This document shows, in pieces, positions 8,499 through 17,701 of a stretch of DNA of 64,000 nucleotides. Below the pieces are notes generated by a model that searched no databases, was not told the origin of the DNA, and saw nothing but the letters and a program-made list of their open reading frames with translations. The stretch lies in contig JAJCZM010000051.1 of assembly GCA_029262375.1 (NCBI GenBank), positions 264,919 to 328,918 on the forward strand. The letters run 5' to 3'. Within the stretch, counting starts at the first letter, position 1. The number at the start of each line of letters is the position of its first letter. The DNA is from Deltaproteobacteria bacterium. GTDB taxonomy: Bacteria; Desulfobacterota; Binatia; UBA1149; SPBQ01. The position numbers and the translations under genes are program-made.

Positions 8499-9188
8499 CT
8501 AGTCTCCTTTCGATTCCGGCGTCGTCGATTCCGGCGTCGTCGACTCCGGCGTCGTCGATTCCGGTGTCGGCGCTTTCGGCGTCGGCGCTACCACTGGCGC
8601 CGCGGCCGGCGCCGCCGGTTTCGCTGCAACCGTTCCCGGCGCGGCCGATTCCGACGTCCCCTTTACAGGGACTACCTTGTTCGGAACCACGAGCACCGAC
8701 ATGTGGCGCCCTTCCATTCGTGGAGTCCCCTCCGGCGTAGCGAAGTCCGAGATGGTATCGAGCACCTTATCGAGCATGTCTCTACCGAGCTGCGGACGTG
8801 TAATCTCACGCCCCTTGAAGAACACCGAAATCTTCACGCGGTGTCCCTTGTCGAGGAACTTCTTCATGTGATCGATCTTGAAGCGAATATCGTGCGCTTC
8901 GGTTCGTGATCGAATCTTAACTTCTTTGACCGCCGAGGCCGTGACTTTCTTCTTGGACTCCTGAGTCTTCTTCCGTTGTTCGTAACGGTACTTGTGGAAA
9001 TCCATGATTCTGCAGACCGGCGGATTCGCGGTGCCCGCAACTTCGACCAGGTCGAGTTTGCGGTCGTCGGCAATCCCCTGCGCCTGCTGCACGGGCATGA
9101 TGCCAAGCTGATCTCCGTTGGTGTCGATCAGACGGACCTCACGCGAGCGGATCGCAGAATTGATCCTGACTTCTTCATCTTTTGCTAT
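8499..9188 (-). CDS. infC: Translation initiation factor IF-3 with repetitive C-terminal tail
   Basis: IF-3 binds the 30S subunit and rejects non-cognate start codons. The N domain ([21 protein letters not shown]), linker and C domain ([27 protein letters not shown]) are complete to about residue 165. After that comes a tail of about 60 residues rich in Ala, Pro and Thr, ending in four TTPES repeats. The start is unusual: an ATA codon at 9188 has a GGAGG six bases upstream and overlaps the thrS stop as ATAG. A GTG at 9230 is in frame but has no ribosome-binding site and lies inside thrS. E. coli infC uses AUU, and a rare start allows IF-3 to repress itself. The product from ATA would be 229 aa. 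Confidence 0.93.
   Translation of the reverse strand: MAKDEEVRINSAIRSREVRLIDTNGDQLGIMPVQQAQGIADDRKLDLVEVAGTANPPVCRIMDFHKYRYEQRKKTQESKKKVTASAVKEVKIRSRTEAHDIRFKIDHMKKFLDKGHRVKISVFFKGREITRPQLGRDMLDKVLDTISDFATPEGTPRMEGRHMSVLVVPNKVVPVKGTSESAAPGTVAAKPAAPAAAPVVAPTPKAPTPESTTPESTTPESTTPESKGD
8512..8571 (-). repeat. Tandem 15-bp repeat in infC 3' end
   Basis: Four head-to-tail copies of GATTCCGGCGTCGTC (plus-strand reading); the third has one change and the fourth two or three. Each copy encodes one TTPES unit of the IF-3 tail. The length is a multiple of three, so copy-number change keeps the frame. Confidence 0.85.
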
Positions 9189-11110
9189 GGCGAACCTCCG
9201 TCGCCCGGGCGGGCGTTGTTGTCGAGCCACTGCGCGAAATCATCCACGCTCATGGCATCGAGCTGGGTGCCGTCGCGTAGTCGCGGCGCAACTGCACCTT
9301 CTTCGAGTTCTCGGTCACCGATCACCCCGATGACCGGGATCTTCGACTGTTGAGCCTCGCGGATCTTAAATCCTAGTTTCTCGTTGCGCACATCGGCCTT
9401 CGCCCTGAATCCGCGCCGCTTCAGATCACCCGCCACCTTCTCGGCGTACTCGTTTTGCCGATCGGTGACAGTCACCAGTCTCACTTGCTGGGGCGCCAAC
9501 CACAAGGGCATCGCACCACCGGTATGCTCTATGAGGATCCCGATAAAACGCTCAAGCGATCCGAGGATCGCGCGGTGAATCATGACCGGTCGCTGCTCCC
9601 CGCCGGAACTGTCGATATAGGAAAGTTCGAAGCGTTCGGGCATCGAGAAGTCGAGCTGCGCGGTGCTAAGCTGCCACTCTCGCTTCATTGCGTCGAGCAC
9701 GCAGAAGTCGATCTTCGGACCGTAGAAAGCTCCATCGCCGGCGTTGATCTCGAACGCTATCCCTTCGTCGGTCAGAGCTTGCTCGAGCGCGCTTTCGGCC
9801 TTCGTCCACATCGCGTCGTCGCCAATGCTCTTTTCGGGCCGCGTCGAGAGGTAAACTCGCGTCTGCGTGAAGCCGAACGCCTGCTGTGTGGCACCGATCA
9901 TTCGGATGACGCCCTTGATCTCATCCTGCATCTGATCGGGCGCGCAAAAGATGTGCGCGTCGTCCTGGCAGAACGAGCGGACCCGCGTCAGCCCATGGGT
10001 GACACCGGAGCGTTCGAATCGATGCAGTCGGCCGAAATCGGCGACTCGCATCGGCAGATCGCGATACGAGCGCAGCTCCTCTGCGTAGATTAGACAATGG
10101 GTCGGACAATTCATGGGCTTCACGGCGAACTCGCGATCATCGCGTTCGGTGAAGTACATGTTGTCCTTGTAGTGGTCGTAGTGCCCGGAGCGATGCCACA
10201 GGTCGACGTCGAGTACTTGCGGCGTGATCACCTCGTCGTATCCGTACTCGTCGTAGAGGCCGCGAATGTAGTCGACCAGCAAATTGTAGAGCCGCGCACC
10301 GTTGGGCAGGAAGAACGGTGTCGCCGGCGCCTCCTTATGAAAGCTGAACAGACCCAGCTGTTTTCCGACCTTGCGGTGATCGCGTTTGCGCGCCTCTTCG
10401 AGCATCGCAAGATGCTGCTTGAGTGCCTTCTTGTCGGAGAACGCGGTGCCGTAGATCCGCTGCAACATCGGGTTGTTCTCGTTACCGCGCCAGTACGCGC
10501 CCGCAACGTGCGTGAGCTTGACCGCCTTGAGGAGCCCCGTGCGTGGAACGTGAGGCCCTCGGCACAGGTCGAGAAAATCTCCTTGGCGATAGAGGCTGAC
10601 GGTATCCGTCTCGAGACCCCGAATAATGTCGCACTTGAACTCTTCGCCCATCGACGAGAAGAGCGCGATGGCATCGTCTCGCGGGAGTTCCTCGCGGGTG
10701 ATTTCGTGATTGTCTTTGACGACTTTCGCCATCTCCGCGCTGATGCGCTCGAGGTCTTCGGGAGAGAATCCCGGGTCGTACTTGAAGTCATAGTAGAAGC
10801 CGTCATCAATGACCGGCCCAATCGTGACCTGGGCATCCGGATATAGACGCTTGACGGCCTGTGCGAGCAGGTGCGCAGCAGAGTGGCGGAGAACTTCAAG
10901 GGATTCGGGAGCGTTCAGTGCGATGGGAGCAAGCGTAGAGTCAGCTCGCAGCGGTGTCTGTAGGTCAATCACATCACCGTTGGCCAAAGCGGCGATCGCG
11001 CTCTTGGCGGCGGAGCCCATCGCTTCGACGAGAGCTTCACCGACCGTAGTTCCCATGGGAACCCGGACGCTCTCTAAGTCGGCGACCGTTACGCTGATGT
11101 TCTGGGACAT
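9185..11110 (-). CDS. thrS: Threonine--tRNA ligase
   Basis: Class II ThrRS, 641 aa. Domains: TGS (1-65, VRVPMGTTVGEALVEAMG), the SAD editing domain (about 70-225, HSAAHLLAQAVKRLYPD and GPHVPRTG), the catalytic core with the zinc site (MNCPTHCLIY, with later His ligands), motif 2 (GRLHRFERSG) and motif 3 (IHRAILGSLERFIGIL), then the anticodon-binding domain. The frame is open to a TTG at 11161, but the ATG at 11110 gives the usual N-terminus. The stop overlaps the proposed infC start. It lies downstream of tRNA-Val with a leader of about 190 nt. Confidence 0.96.
   Translation of the reverse strand: MSQNISVTVADLESVRVPMGTTVGEALVEAMGSAAKSAIAALANGDVIDLQTPLRADSTLAPIALNAPESLEVLRHSAAHLLAQAVKRLYPDAQVTIGPVIDDGFYYDFKYDPGFSPEDLERISAEMAKVVKDNHEITREELPRDDAIALFSSMGEEFKCDIIRGLETDTVSLYRQGDFLDLCRGPHVPRTGLLKAVKLTHVAGAYWRGNENNPMLQRIYGTAFSDKKALKQHLAMLEEARKRDHRKVGKQLGLFSFHKEAPATPFFLPNGARLYNLLVDYIRGLYDEYGYDEVITPQVLDVDLWHRSGHYDHYKDNMYFTERDDREFAVKPMNCPTHCLIYAEELRSYRDLPMRVADFGRLHRFERSGVTHGLTRVRSFCQDDAHIFCAPDQMQDEIKGVIRMIGATQQAFGFTQTRVYLSTRPEKSIGDDAMWTKAESALEQALTDEGIAFEINAGDGAFYGPKIDFCVLDAMKREWQLSTAQLDFSMPERFELSYIDSSGGEQRPVMIHRAILGSLERFIGILIEHTGGAMPLWLAPQQVRLVTVTDRQNEYAEKVAGDLKRRGFRAKADVRNEKLGFKIREAQQSKIPVIGVIGDRELEEGAVAPRLRDGTQLDAMSVDDFAQWLDNNARPGDGGSP
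9186..9199 (-). promoter_or_regulatory. Ribosome-binding site and ATA start of infC
   Basis: GGAGG (9195-9199), a 6-nt spacer and ATA (9186-9188) on the minus strand, lying across the thrS 3' end. It decides the infC start in favour of a non-canonical codon. Confidence 0.6.
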
Positions 11111-11194
11111 GCCGTGTCTTCTTGCCAAAGCGACTCGGTGTCGCTCGTAAACCTGTTCCAACGTTCGGGCGGGAATCGAAACTCCGCTTTTAGG

Positions 11195-11212
11195 GGCCGC
11201 CTCGCGGCGGCC
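11195..11212. other. GC hairpin upstream of thrS
   Basis: Perfect 7-bp GC stem GGCCGCC-TCGC-GGCGGCC in the thrS leader, 85 nt upstream of the ATG. It could end the tRNA-Val transcript or act in the thrS leader, but there is no T-run after it and no T-box signature nearby. Confidence 0.35.
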
Positions 11213-11301
11213 ATGGCCCTACGTGTGCGTTAGGTTCTCGGTCTGCTCCTTCGTTAAGCTGCGTGCGTCAAGTTGCTCGCATCAGTTAGCTTGATATCGC
11301 C

Positions 11302-11376
11302 TGGTAGGCACGGGCGGTTTCGAACCGCCGACCTCCTCCGTGTCAGGGAGGCGCTCTCCCCCTGAGCTACGTGCCT
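11302..11376 (-). tRNA. tRNA-Val (GAC)
   Basis: Complete 75-nt cloverleaf with acceptor AGGCACG/CGTGCCT, D arm GCTC/GAGC, anticodon loop CTGACAC (GAC, reads GUC), T loop TTCGAAA, discriminator A and encoded CCA. The flanks 11111-11301 and 11377-11552 hold no gene that I can see. Confidence 0.95.
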
Positions 11377-11552
11377 TCAGGGCGAATCAAGGGAGAGTAA
11401 CGCGTTCGTCTAACAACCGCTAGCGCAGCAGTCAACACGATCGCGGCTTTCTGTCTGCCGTCATCAGCGATCGATGCTTCGACGCGAGAGCGTGGCCCGG
11501 ACCCGAATGCCCGACCCACGCTCATCGTCGTTGCGCTCGCCCGCTGTGGGGC

Positions 11553-12176
11553 TCAGGACTTCTTGGACTCGTCGGTAGACTCGCCCTCAGCGGCGTCGGC
11601 AGCGGTATGGGACTCATCCTCAGGCCTACCGTCTTCCTCGGTGGCGCGCGGGGCCTCGTCGTCCTCCATCATCGCGACCGGTGCGGGAGGCAGCTCATCC
11701 TCTCCGTCTACCGAGACGTCCTCCAGTTCCCCCCCGATGGGCTTCACATGGATCTTAATGGTGGCACGAATGTCCTGACCTACTCGCACGATCGCTTCGA
11801 AGTCGCCGATCGCCTTGATAGGCTCGCCGAGCTCGATGCGACGCCGATCGATGTCGAAGTCCTTTTCAGCAAGGAGCTTCGACACATCGATGTTCGTCAC
11901 GGACCCGAACAGCTTGCCTCCGCGTCCGGCGCGGACCTCGGTTTCTACCTGCAACCCCTCGAGGTTGCGGGCCACCGCTTCCACACTGCCGCGTTCGTTC
12001 TTCTTCTTCGCATCGATGATGCGCTTGTGGTGCTCGAGTTCCTTCAGGTTGCGTCGATCGGCGACGACCGCCTTACCCCTCGGCAACAAATAGTTGCGAG
12101 CGTAGCCGGGCTTCACCTTCACGACGTCCCCGATGATCCCGAGACCGGTGACGTCTTCTCTCAGAATGACTTCCAT
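11553..12176 (-). CDS. rplI: 50S ribosomal protein L9 with acidic tail
   Basis: bL9, 207 aa against about 150 usually. MEVILREDVTGLGIIGDVVKVKPGYARNYLLPRG is the canonical N domain (shown here by its key words GLG and GYARNYLLP), followed by the long connecting helix and C domain to about residue 150. The remaining 55 residues are a low-complexity acidic tail (DDEAPRATEEDGRPEDES). It follows rpsR by 3 nt in the rpsF-rpsR-rplI unit. Confidence 0.95.
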   Translation of the reverse strand: MEVILREDVTGLGIIGDVVKVKPGYARNYLLPRGKAVVADRRNLKELEHHKRIIDAKKKNERGSVEAVARNLEGLQVETEVRAGRGGKLFGSVTNIDVSKLLAEKDFDIDRRRIELGEPIKAIGDFEAIVRVGQDIRATIKIHVKPIGGELEDVSVDGEDELPPAPVAMMEDDEAPRATEEDGRPEDESHTAADAAEGESTDESKKS

Positions 12177-12179
12177 CGG

Positions 12180-12482
12180 CTAGTCCCTCGCATACGCAAG
12201 CAGCGCCGCATTACGCGCGCGCTTGATTGCGACCTTCAGACGTCGCTGATGCTTGGCGCAAGTCCCGGTGGTGCGGCTCGGAACGATCCGACCACGCTCA
12301 CTGACGAAGTCATCCAGGACATAGAACCATTTGTAATCAAGGCTGAGTTCCTTATCCGCGCAGAAACGACAGACCTTACGGCGTCCGCGTCCACGGCGAC
12401 GCTTGGGTCGCGGCGGGCGCGGGCCGCGCGATTCTTCGCGATCTCCCGAGCCGCCCTCAGAGGGTCTACGATCTTCACTCAT
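12180..12482 (-). CDS. rpsR: 30S ribosomal protein S18 (zinc-type)
   Basis: bS18, 100 aa. An Arg/Pro-rich N-terminal extension (1-35) precedes the core KVCRFCADK...SLDYKW and [18 protein letters not shown]38-x2-C41 and C75-x2-H78 can form a zinc ribbon, so this is the C+ version of S18. It overlaps the end of rpsF by 8 nt; S18 and S6 bind rRNA as a pair. Confidence 0.96.
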   Translation of the reverse strand: MSEDRRPSEGGSGDREESRGPRPPRPKRRRGRGRRKVCRFCADKELSLDYKWFYVLDDFVSERGRIVPSRTTGTCAKHQRRLKVAIKRARNAALLAYARD

Positions 12483-13047
12483 CGGTCTTTACTCCTTCGG
12501 AGCTCGCAGCAGCGTCGGCAGATGCCGGCGCTTCCGGTGCTGCCGCGGGCGCCGTCTCAGCAGGTGCCGATGCGGGCGTTGCGGCTGCAGGCGCCGGCGT
12601 CGCTGCGGATGCCGATGCCGGCGGTCCAGCTTGCGGGCGCGGACCGCGATCACGATCGCGGTCACGATCATGCTCGCGACGCGGACCACGATCGTAAGAT
12701 CGGCCCTCGTAGCCCCCGCGCTCCTCACGCGGCGGCTCTGCCGGTTTGTCCGGCGGAAGCCCTGTGTGCTCCTGCTGGACTGTCATATAGCGCAGCACTC
12801 CATCCGTAATTCGCAGGTTTCGCTCGAGCTCGCTGACCGCTTCCGGCGGGGCTTCGTACTCGATCAAGTAGTAGTGACCGTCCGATTCCTTCGCGATCGG
12901 GTACGCAAGTTTGCGCGACCCCCAATCGTGACTGGCTTGGACGGCCCCACCCTGCGCTTTGATAATATCTGCGCAGCGCTGGACGAGCGGACCCTGTTCG
13001 GCCCCCAGCGTGCTGCTCAGAACTACAAGCGTTTCATAAGGTCGCAT
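12475..13047 (-). CDS. rpsF: 30S ribosomal protein S6 with Ala/Pro-rich tail
   Basis: bS6, 190 aa. Residues 1-95 are the normal S6 fold ([46 protein letters not shown]). Residues 100-190 are an extension: first Arg/Asp-rich ([10 protein letters not shown]), then Ala/Pro-rich ([14 protein letters not shown]). The extension is roughly as long as the folded domain, which is unusual. Only 24 nt separate it from hppA upstream, so any S6:S18 leader element would have to lie in the hppA 3' end. Confidence 0.95.
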   Translation of the reverse strand: MRPYETLVVLSSTLGAEQGPLVQRCADIIKAQGGAVQASHDWGSRKLAYPIAKESDGHYYLIEYEAPPEAVSELERNLRITDGVLRYMTVQQEHTGLPPDKPAEPPREERGGYEGRSYDRGPRREHDRDRDRDRGPRPQAGPPASASAATPAPAAATPASAPAETAPAAAPEAPASADAAASSEGVKTDE

Positions 13048-13071
13048 TTACGAGTCCTACTCCTTGCCGGC

Positions 13072-15135
13072 TCAGACGAGCAACGGCGCGATCACCAATG
13101 CGACGATCGACATCAACTTGATGAGGATGTTCATTGCGGGACCGGATGTGTCTTTGAAAGGATCGCCGACCGTGTCGCCAACGACTGTTGCGTGGTGAGC
13201 GTCAGTACCTTTGCCTTCGCCTTCGATGTTGCCTTGCTCAATCGCCTTTTTCGCGTTGTCCCACGCGCCACCAGCGTTCGACATCATCAGAGCGAGTAAC
13301 ACTCCGGAGACAGTCGCACCGGCGAGCATTCCGCCCAACGCTTCTGCACCGAACAGGAAACCAACCGCTACGGGCGATATTACGGCAACCAAGCCCGGCA
13401 GGACCATCTCCCTGAGAGCGGCAGTCGTCGAAATGTCCACGCAGCGGGCTGCGTCCGGGCGGACGCCTTCCTTGCCTTCGAGCAGTCCGGGAATCTCTCG
13501 GAACTGGCGACGAATCTCTTCAACCATCTGACCGGCAGCGCGGCCGACCGACGTCATCGTCAGCGCACCAACGAAGTACGGCAATACGCCGCCGAGGAAG
13601 AGCCCGACCACGACCGTCGGGTCCGTGATCACGATTGAAAGCGGGCCAAGATCCGATCCGGCTGCTTCACGGGCGCTATTCACTGCGAGTGCGTAGGCCG
13701 AGAACAACGCAAGCGCGGTCAGTGCCGCCGAACCGATGGCGAAGCCCTTGCCGATGGCTGCCGTCGTGTTACCCAAGGCATCGAGCTTGTCGGTGACGGC
13801 TCGAACTTCTGGACCGAGTTCAGCCATCTCGGAGATACCACCCGCGTTGTCTGCAACCGGTCCATACGCGTCGACCGTCATGGTCACGCCGACCGTTGCG
13901 AGCATACCCACGGCAGCGATGCCGATCCCGTAGAGGCCGGCGAGGCTGTTAGAGACCACGATGGCAATGCAGATGACGATGACCGGCAGGACGGTACTCT
14001 CGAGACCGACCGCCAAGCCATTGATGATGTTCGTCGCAGCACCAGTCTTCGATGCTTCAACGATTCGGTAAACCGGTTTCGACGAGGTGTAGTACTCGGT
14101 GATCAGGCCGATCGCGATTCCGGCAGCCGTGCCGAACACGACCGCTCCCCACACACCGGTCTTCACCGCGCTGCCCGCTATGAAGACGAAGGACGCAGCC
14201 AAGAAGATACCCGCTGCAATGAATGTCGAATAGCGAAGTGCTTCCGCCGCACCGATGCTCTTCAGAACGCGCATCGACAGGATGCCGACAACCGACGAGA
14301 CAAGGCCAAGCACAGCCAACGCCAGCGGCATCACCATGAGCCCGGTCTGAACCTCGCGTGCGGTGCGCTCCGGATCATCGGCAAGGCCGAGGAGACCGGA
14401 ACTCGTCATCGTTGCCGCGATCGCGATGGTGGCAATCATCGAGCCACAGTAGGACTCAAAGATGTCGGCACCCATGCCGGCCACATCACCCACGTTGTCG
14501 CCGACGTTGTCGGCGATGACGCCCGGGTTGCGCGGATCGTCTTCAGGGATGCCGGCTTCCACTTTGCCGACCAGATCCGACCCGACGTCGGCGGCCTTCG
14601 TGTAGATGCCGCCGCCCACACGGGCGAAAAGCGCGATCGAGCTGGCGCCCATGGCGAAGCCGTTGATCACCGAAGCGGTGTCAGGATCGCCATAGCTCGC
14701 AAAGAGCGCGCCGACGCCGATCAGCCCCAGGCCCGCCACCGATAGTCCCATGACAGCGCCACCATTGAAGGCGATCAGCAGCGCACCCTCTTCGCCGTCC
14801 GTGCGCGCCGCTTCCGCGGTACGCACGTTGGCTTGAGTCGCCGAGATCATTCCGAGGAAGCCCGCGGCCATCGAGCACGAAGCGCCGACCAAGAAGGCCA
14901 GGGCCGTGTCGCCGCCGAGCTGCCAGTAGAGCAACAAGAAGACGACGGCTAGAAAGATGAGCAGGATACGGTACTCGCGATTCAAGAACGCCATGGCTCC
15001 ATCGCGAATCTGGTCGCCAATTTCGACCATGCGTTCATTGCCCGCGGGGGCCGCTGTCACCGTCATATAAAGCCACACCGCAAGCATAAGGCCGACCATG
15101 CCGGCGTATGGCGATATCGTGGTCAAAAACTCCAT
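13072..15135 (-). CDS. hppA: Membrane-bound proton/sodium-pumping pyrophosphatase
   Basis: Integral membrane pyrophosphatase coupling PPi hydrolysis to ion pumping, 687 aa with about 15-16 predicted spans. Substrate motifs are present: [21 protein letters not shown], then [18 protein letters not shown], and the C-terminal [27 protein letters not shown] carries Ala where K+-independent enzymes have Lys, so it should be the K+-dependent type (family knowledge). Whether it pumps H+ or Na+ cannot be read with confidence. It lies between pth and rpsF on the same strand. Confidence 0.96.
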   Translation of the reverse strand: MEFLTTISPYAGMVGLMLAVWLYMTVTAAPAGNERMVEIGDQIRDGAMAFLNREYRILLIFLAVVFLLLYWQLGGDTALAFLVGASCSMAAGFLGMISATQANVRTAEAARTDGEEGALLIAFNGGAVMGLSVAGLGLIGVGALFASYGDPDTASVINGFAMGASSIALFARVGGGIYTKAADVGSDLVGKVEAGIPEDDPRNPGVIADNVGDNVGDVAGMGADIFESYCGSMIATIAIAATMTSSGLLGLADDPERTAREVQTGLMVMPLALAVLGLVSSVVGILSMRVLKSIGAAEALRYSTFIAAGIFLAASFVFIAGSAVKTGVWGAVVFGTAAGIAIGLITEYYTSSKPVYRIVEASKTGAATNIINGLAVGLESTVLPVIVICIAIVVSNSLAGLYGIGIAAVGMLATVGVTMTVDAYGPVADNAGGISEMAELGPEVRAVTDKLDALGNTTAAIGKGFAIGSAALTALALFSAYALAVNSAREAAGSDLGPLSIVITDPTVVVGLFLGGVLPYFVGALTMTSVGRAAGQMVEEIRRQFREIPGLLEGKEGVRPDAARCVDISTTAALREMVLPGLVAVISPVAVGFLFGAEALGGMLAGATVSGVLLALMMSNAGGAWDNAKKAIEQGNIEGEGKGTDAHHATVVGDTVGDPFKDTSGPAMNILIKLMSIVALVIAPLLV

Positions 15136-15174
15136 TCTGGATCCTCCGTTTAACTATCCGTAATTATTTCGATG

Positions 15175-15771
15175 CTATTTGGGCGAACCGCCCTCGGCCG
15201 AAGCCGGCGGAAGCCCGTTGAACACCTGCATCGCGGCACGAACACCGTCCGCGATGAATATTTTGCTCGCGGCGACGCCGCGTTCGATAAGAAGCTCTAA
15301 GCCCTCAGCCTCATCGGCCGAAAACGGTGAAAGGACGTGATCAATCATGTCGCCATCGGACTCGGGACGACCCACGCCAAGGCGTAGACGGCCAAAGCCG
15401 GAGTCCGAGAGATGCTCGATGATGGATTTGATCCCGTTGTGCCCCCCACTGCCGCCGTCAGGACGGATCCGGACTCGGCCTAGCGGGAGATCGACGTCGT
15501 CATAGACGACAAGCATGTCGGCCGGTTGGATACCGGTGTCCGACAGTGCGGCAGCGACACTTTCGCCGCTGCGATTCATGTAAGTCTCAGGTTTCATGAC
15601 CAACACCTCGGTACGACCTACCCTTAAGGTGGCCGTCAGCGCTCGATACTCCGAACGCCGGATGTGGGTGTCGCAGGACTTCGCTAGTTCGTCGACTACA
15701 CGAAAACCTACGTTGTGACGCGTATTGGCGTATTCTTCGCCCGGGTTGCCGAGTCCGACGATGCAGTACAT
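15175..15771 (-). CDS. pth: Peptidyl-tRNA hydrolase
   Basis: Pth frees tRNA from peptidyl-tRNA that drops off ribosomes; cytoplasmic, 198 aa. MYCIVGLGNPGEEYANTRHNVGF holds the catalytic His and the two conserved Asn (key parts GLGNPG and RHNVG). KPETYMNRSGESV, DDVDLPLGRVRIR and GGHNGIKSIIEHL complete the family signature. It lies 24 nt after rplY, the usual partner order. Confidence 0.96.
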   Translation of the reverse strand: MYCIVGLGNPGEEYANTRHNVGFRVVDELAKSCDTHIRRSEYRALTATLRVGRTEVLVMKPETYMNRSGESVAAALSDTGIQPADMLVVYDDVDLPLGRVRIRPDGGSGGHNGIKSIIEHLSDSGFGRLRLGVGRPESDGDMIDHVLSPFSADEAEGLELLIERGVAASKIFIADGVRAAMQVFNGLPPASAEGGSPK

Positions 15772-15795
15772 CGGCCCTCCGAGGCGAGGTCTCGC

Positions 15796-16461
15796 CTACG
15801 CGCCCTCCTTTTCCCCTGCTTCCCCGGCAGCAGCTGCCTCGTCGCCGGTCGGTGCAGGTGCTCCGGCAGCAACAGTTCCTTCTTCTTCCTCTTCAGGTTC
15901 CGCTTCAACGACCGGCGGCAATACCGTGACGATCGTAAAATTCTCGCCCGCAGGAACTTCAACACCTGCCGGCAACACCACATCTTCGAGGTGGATCGAC
16001 TCGTGGATGTCGAGGCCCGAAACGTCGATCTCGATGACGTCGGGCAACTTATCGGGCAGCGCGCGCACGTCGAGTTCGCGGCGCAGTGGCTGCACGATGC
16101 CGCCTTCGATGACGCCCTTCGCCTTACCAGTAAAGCTCAACATGACCGCCGCTTCGACGGGCTTGTTCAGGTCGACGCGAAGGAAGTCCACGTGAATCGG
16201 CGTGCCCTTAACGGGGTGCGTCTGTATCTCTTTGACGAGCGCGATGTTCTGATTGAGGCTCGACTCGGCGGACGCGAAACGGATGAGGTGCGCTCCAGAC
16301 GATCCGAGACCGAGCGAAGCAAATTCACTCGCATCACAATCGACTGGAAGATTCTCGCCGCCGGCGCCGTAAAGCACGCCCGGCAATCGACCGTCTCGGC
16401 GGATCGTAGCAGCGGAAAGATCCGCCGCCCTTTTGACTACTTGAAGCTCGATTCGCTGCAT
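15796..16461 (-). CDS. rplY: 50S ribosomal protein L25/CTC
   Basis: bL25 of the long TL5/CTC type, which binds 5S rRNA, 221 aa. The N-terminal L25 domain (about 1-95: ELQVVKRAADLSA, GRLPGVLYGAG, HPVKGTPIHVDFLRVD) is followed by the CTC beta domain (about 96-185: VIEIDVSGLDIHESIHLEDV). It ends in an acidic then Ala/Gly-rich tail (EAEPEEEEEGT). It lies between prs and pth as in most bacteria. Confidence 0.95.
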   Translation of the reverse strand: MQRIELQVVKRAADLSAATIRRDGRLPGVLYGAGGENLPVDCDASEFASLGLGSSGAHLIRFASAESSLNQNIALVKEIQTHPVKGTPIHVDFLRVDLNKPVEAAVMLSFTGKAKGVIEGGIVQPLRRELDVRALPDKLPDVIEIDVSGLDIHESIHLEDVVLPAGVEVPAGENFTIVTVLPPVVEAEPEEEEEGTVAAGAPAPTGDEAAAAGEAGEKEGA

Positions 16462-16538
16462 TTCGTAAAGTGCTCCCCCTTAGTGGGCACGGGCTTATGG
16501 CCGCGACGTCTAGGGAATCTCGGGTTCTTATCCGTGTC

Positions 16539-17501
16539 CTAAACGAAAAGCGAACTGATCGACGCTTCTTCGTGGATACGGCGAATCGCCTCCGCCATCA
16601 GGTCGGAAACGGGCACGACTGTCATTCGGGGCTCGGCCAGGACGTCGGGCCGCGGGGCGATCGTGTCGGTAATAATTAAGGAATCGAGAGCGGAGGCGGC
16701 AATGCGCTCCATGGCCGGCCCCGACAGCACGCCGTGCGTCGCCGCCGCCATCACCCTGCTGGCGCCGGCCTCCATGACCGCTTCCGCGGCCTTGCACATG
16801 GTCCCCGCCGTATCGATCAAATCATCGACGATAATGGCGGCGCAGTCCTTCACATCACCGATGATACGCATCTCTTCGACCTGATTGGGCTTCGCACGCC
16901 GCTTGTCGATGATCGCCAGCGAGGAGTCGAGGCGCTTGGCGTACGCTCTGGCACGCTCCACGCCGCCGGCATCCGGCGATACGACCGCGATCGGCAGGCC
17001 TTCGACGGCTTCGATGATTCCGGGTAGCAGGATCGGGTTCGCGTACAGGTTGTCCACTGGAATATTGAAGAAGCCCTGGATCTGCCCTGCGTGCAGTTCC
17101 ATCGTCATGACGCGCGATGCGCCGGCGGTCTCGAGCAGATCGGCAACGAGCTTCGCGCTTATCGGGACTCGGGGCGCGACTTTCCGATCCTGGCGTGCAT
17201 AACCGTAATAAGGAATGACCGCCGTCACACGCTTCGCTGATGCTCGCTTGAACGCGTCAAGCAGCAGCAGCAGCTCCATGATGTGGTCGTTGCCGGGCGA
17301 GCTGGTCGACTGAACGACGAAGACATCCGCGCCGCGCACGTTGTCGTCGATCTCGATGAAGATCTCGCCGTCGCTAAAACGTCGAACTTTAGCGGCGCCT
17401 AGTTCGACGCCGAGAACTTTGCATATGTTCTCCGCGAGTCCGCGGCTCGCATTACCAGCGAAGACTTGAAGAGCATCTCTTGCGACGGCTGACCCTGACA
17501 C
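16539..17501 (-). CDS. prs: Ribose-phosphate pyrophosphokinase (PRPP synthetase)
   Basis: Makes PRPP from ribose 5-phosphate and ATP for nucleotide, His and Trp synthesis; 320 aa, class I. The flexible ATP loop (YYGYARQDRK), catalytic Lys/Arg region, HAGQIQGFF, SPDAGGVERARAYA and the PRPP-binding IIVDDLIDTAGT are all present. It follows tRNA-Gln and ispE on the same strand, a widely conserved order. Confidence 0.97.
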   Translation of the reverse strand: MSGSAVARDALQVFAGNASRGLAENICKVLGVELGAAKVRRFSDGEIFIEIDDNVRGADVFVVQSTSSPGNDHIMELLLLLDAFKRASAKRVTAVIPYYGYARQDRKVAPRVPISAKLVADLLETAGASRVMTMELHAGQIQGFFNIPVDNLYANPILLPGIIEAVEGLPIAVVSPDAGGVERARAYAKRLDSSLAIIDKRRAKPNQVEEMRIIGDVKDCAAIIVDDLIDTAGTMCKAAEAVMEAGASRVMAAATHGVLSGPAMERIAASALDSLIITDTIAPRPDVLAEPRMTVVPVSDLMAEAIRRIHEEASISSLFV

Positions 17502-17584
17502 GATATCCGCAATCTCCGCTTTAGCGATGTCGCGACGTCACAACGCCGCGATCCGTGACTACATGCCTACCCGAAAAAAGAGTA

Positions 17585-17656
17585 CTGGGCGGGAAGGGTT
17601 CGAACCTTCGAATGCCGGTACCAAAAACCGGTGCCTTACCACTTGGCTACCGCCCA
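17585..17656 (-). tRNA. tRNA-Gln (TTG)
   Basis: Complete cloverleaf of 72 nt: acceptor TGGGCGG/CCGCCCA, D arm GCC/GGC, anticodon loop TTTTGGT (TTG, reads CAA/CAG), T loop TTCGAAC, discriminator G. CCA is not encoded, unlike the other three tRNAs here. It sits between ispE and prs. Confidence 0.95.
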
Positions 17657-17701
17657 TCGAAATCCAGGATCTCACCGCCAAGTTCACAGCGAATCGGTTC
17701 T

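Noticed and set aside
8512..8571. CRISPR-like array
   Set aside because: The units are contiguous 15-bp copies without spacers and lie in the coding frame of infC.
11111..11301. T-box or threonine attenuator in the thrS leader
   Set aside because: No T-box core sequence, specifier loop or run of Thr codons was found; only one GC hairpin is present.
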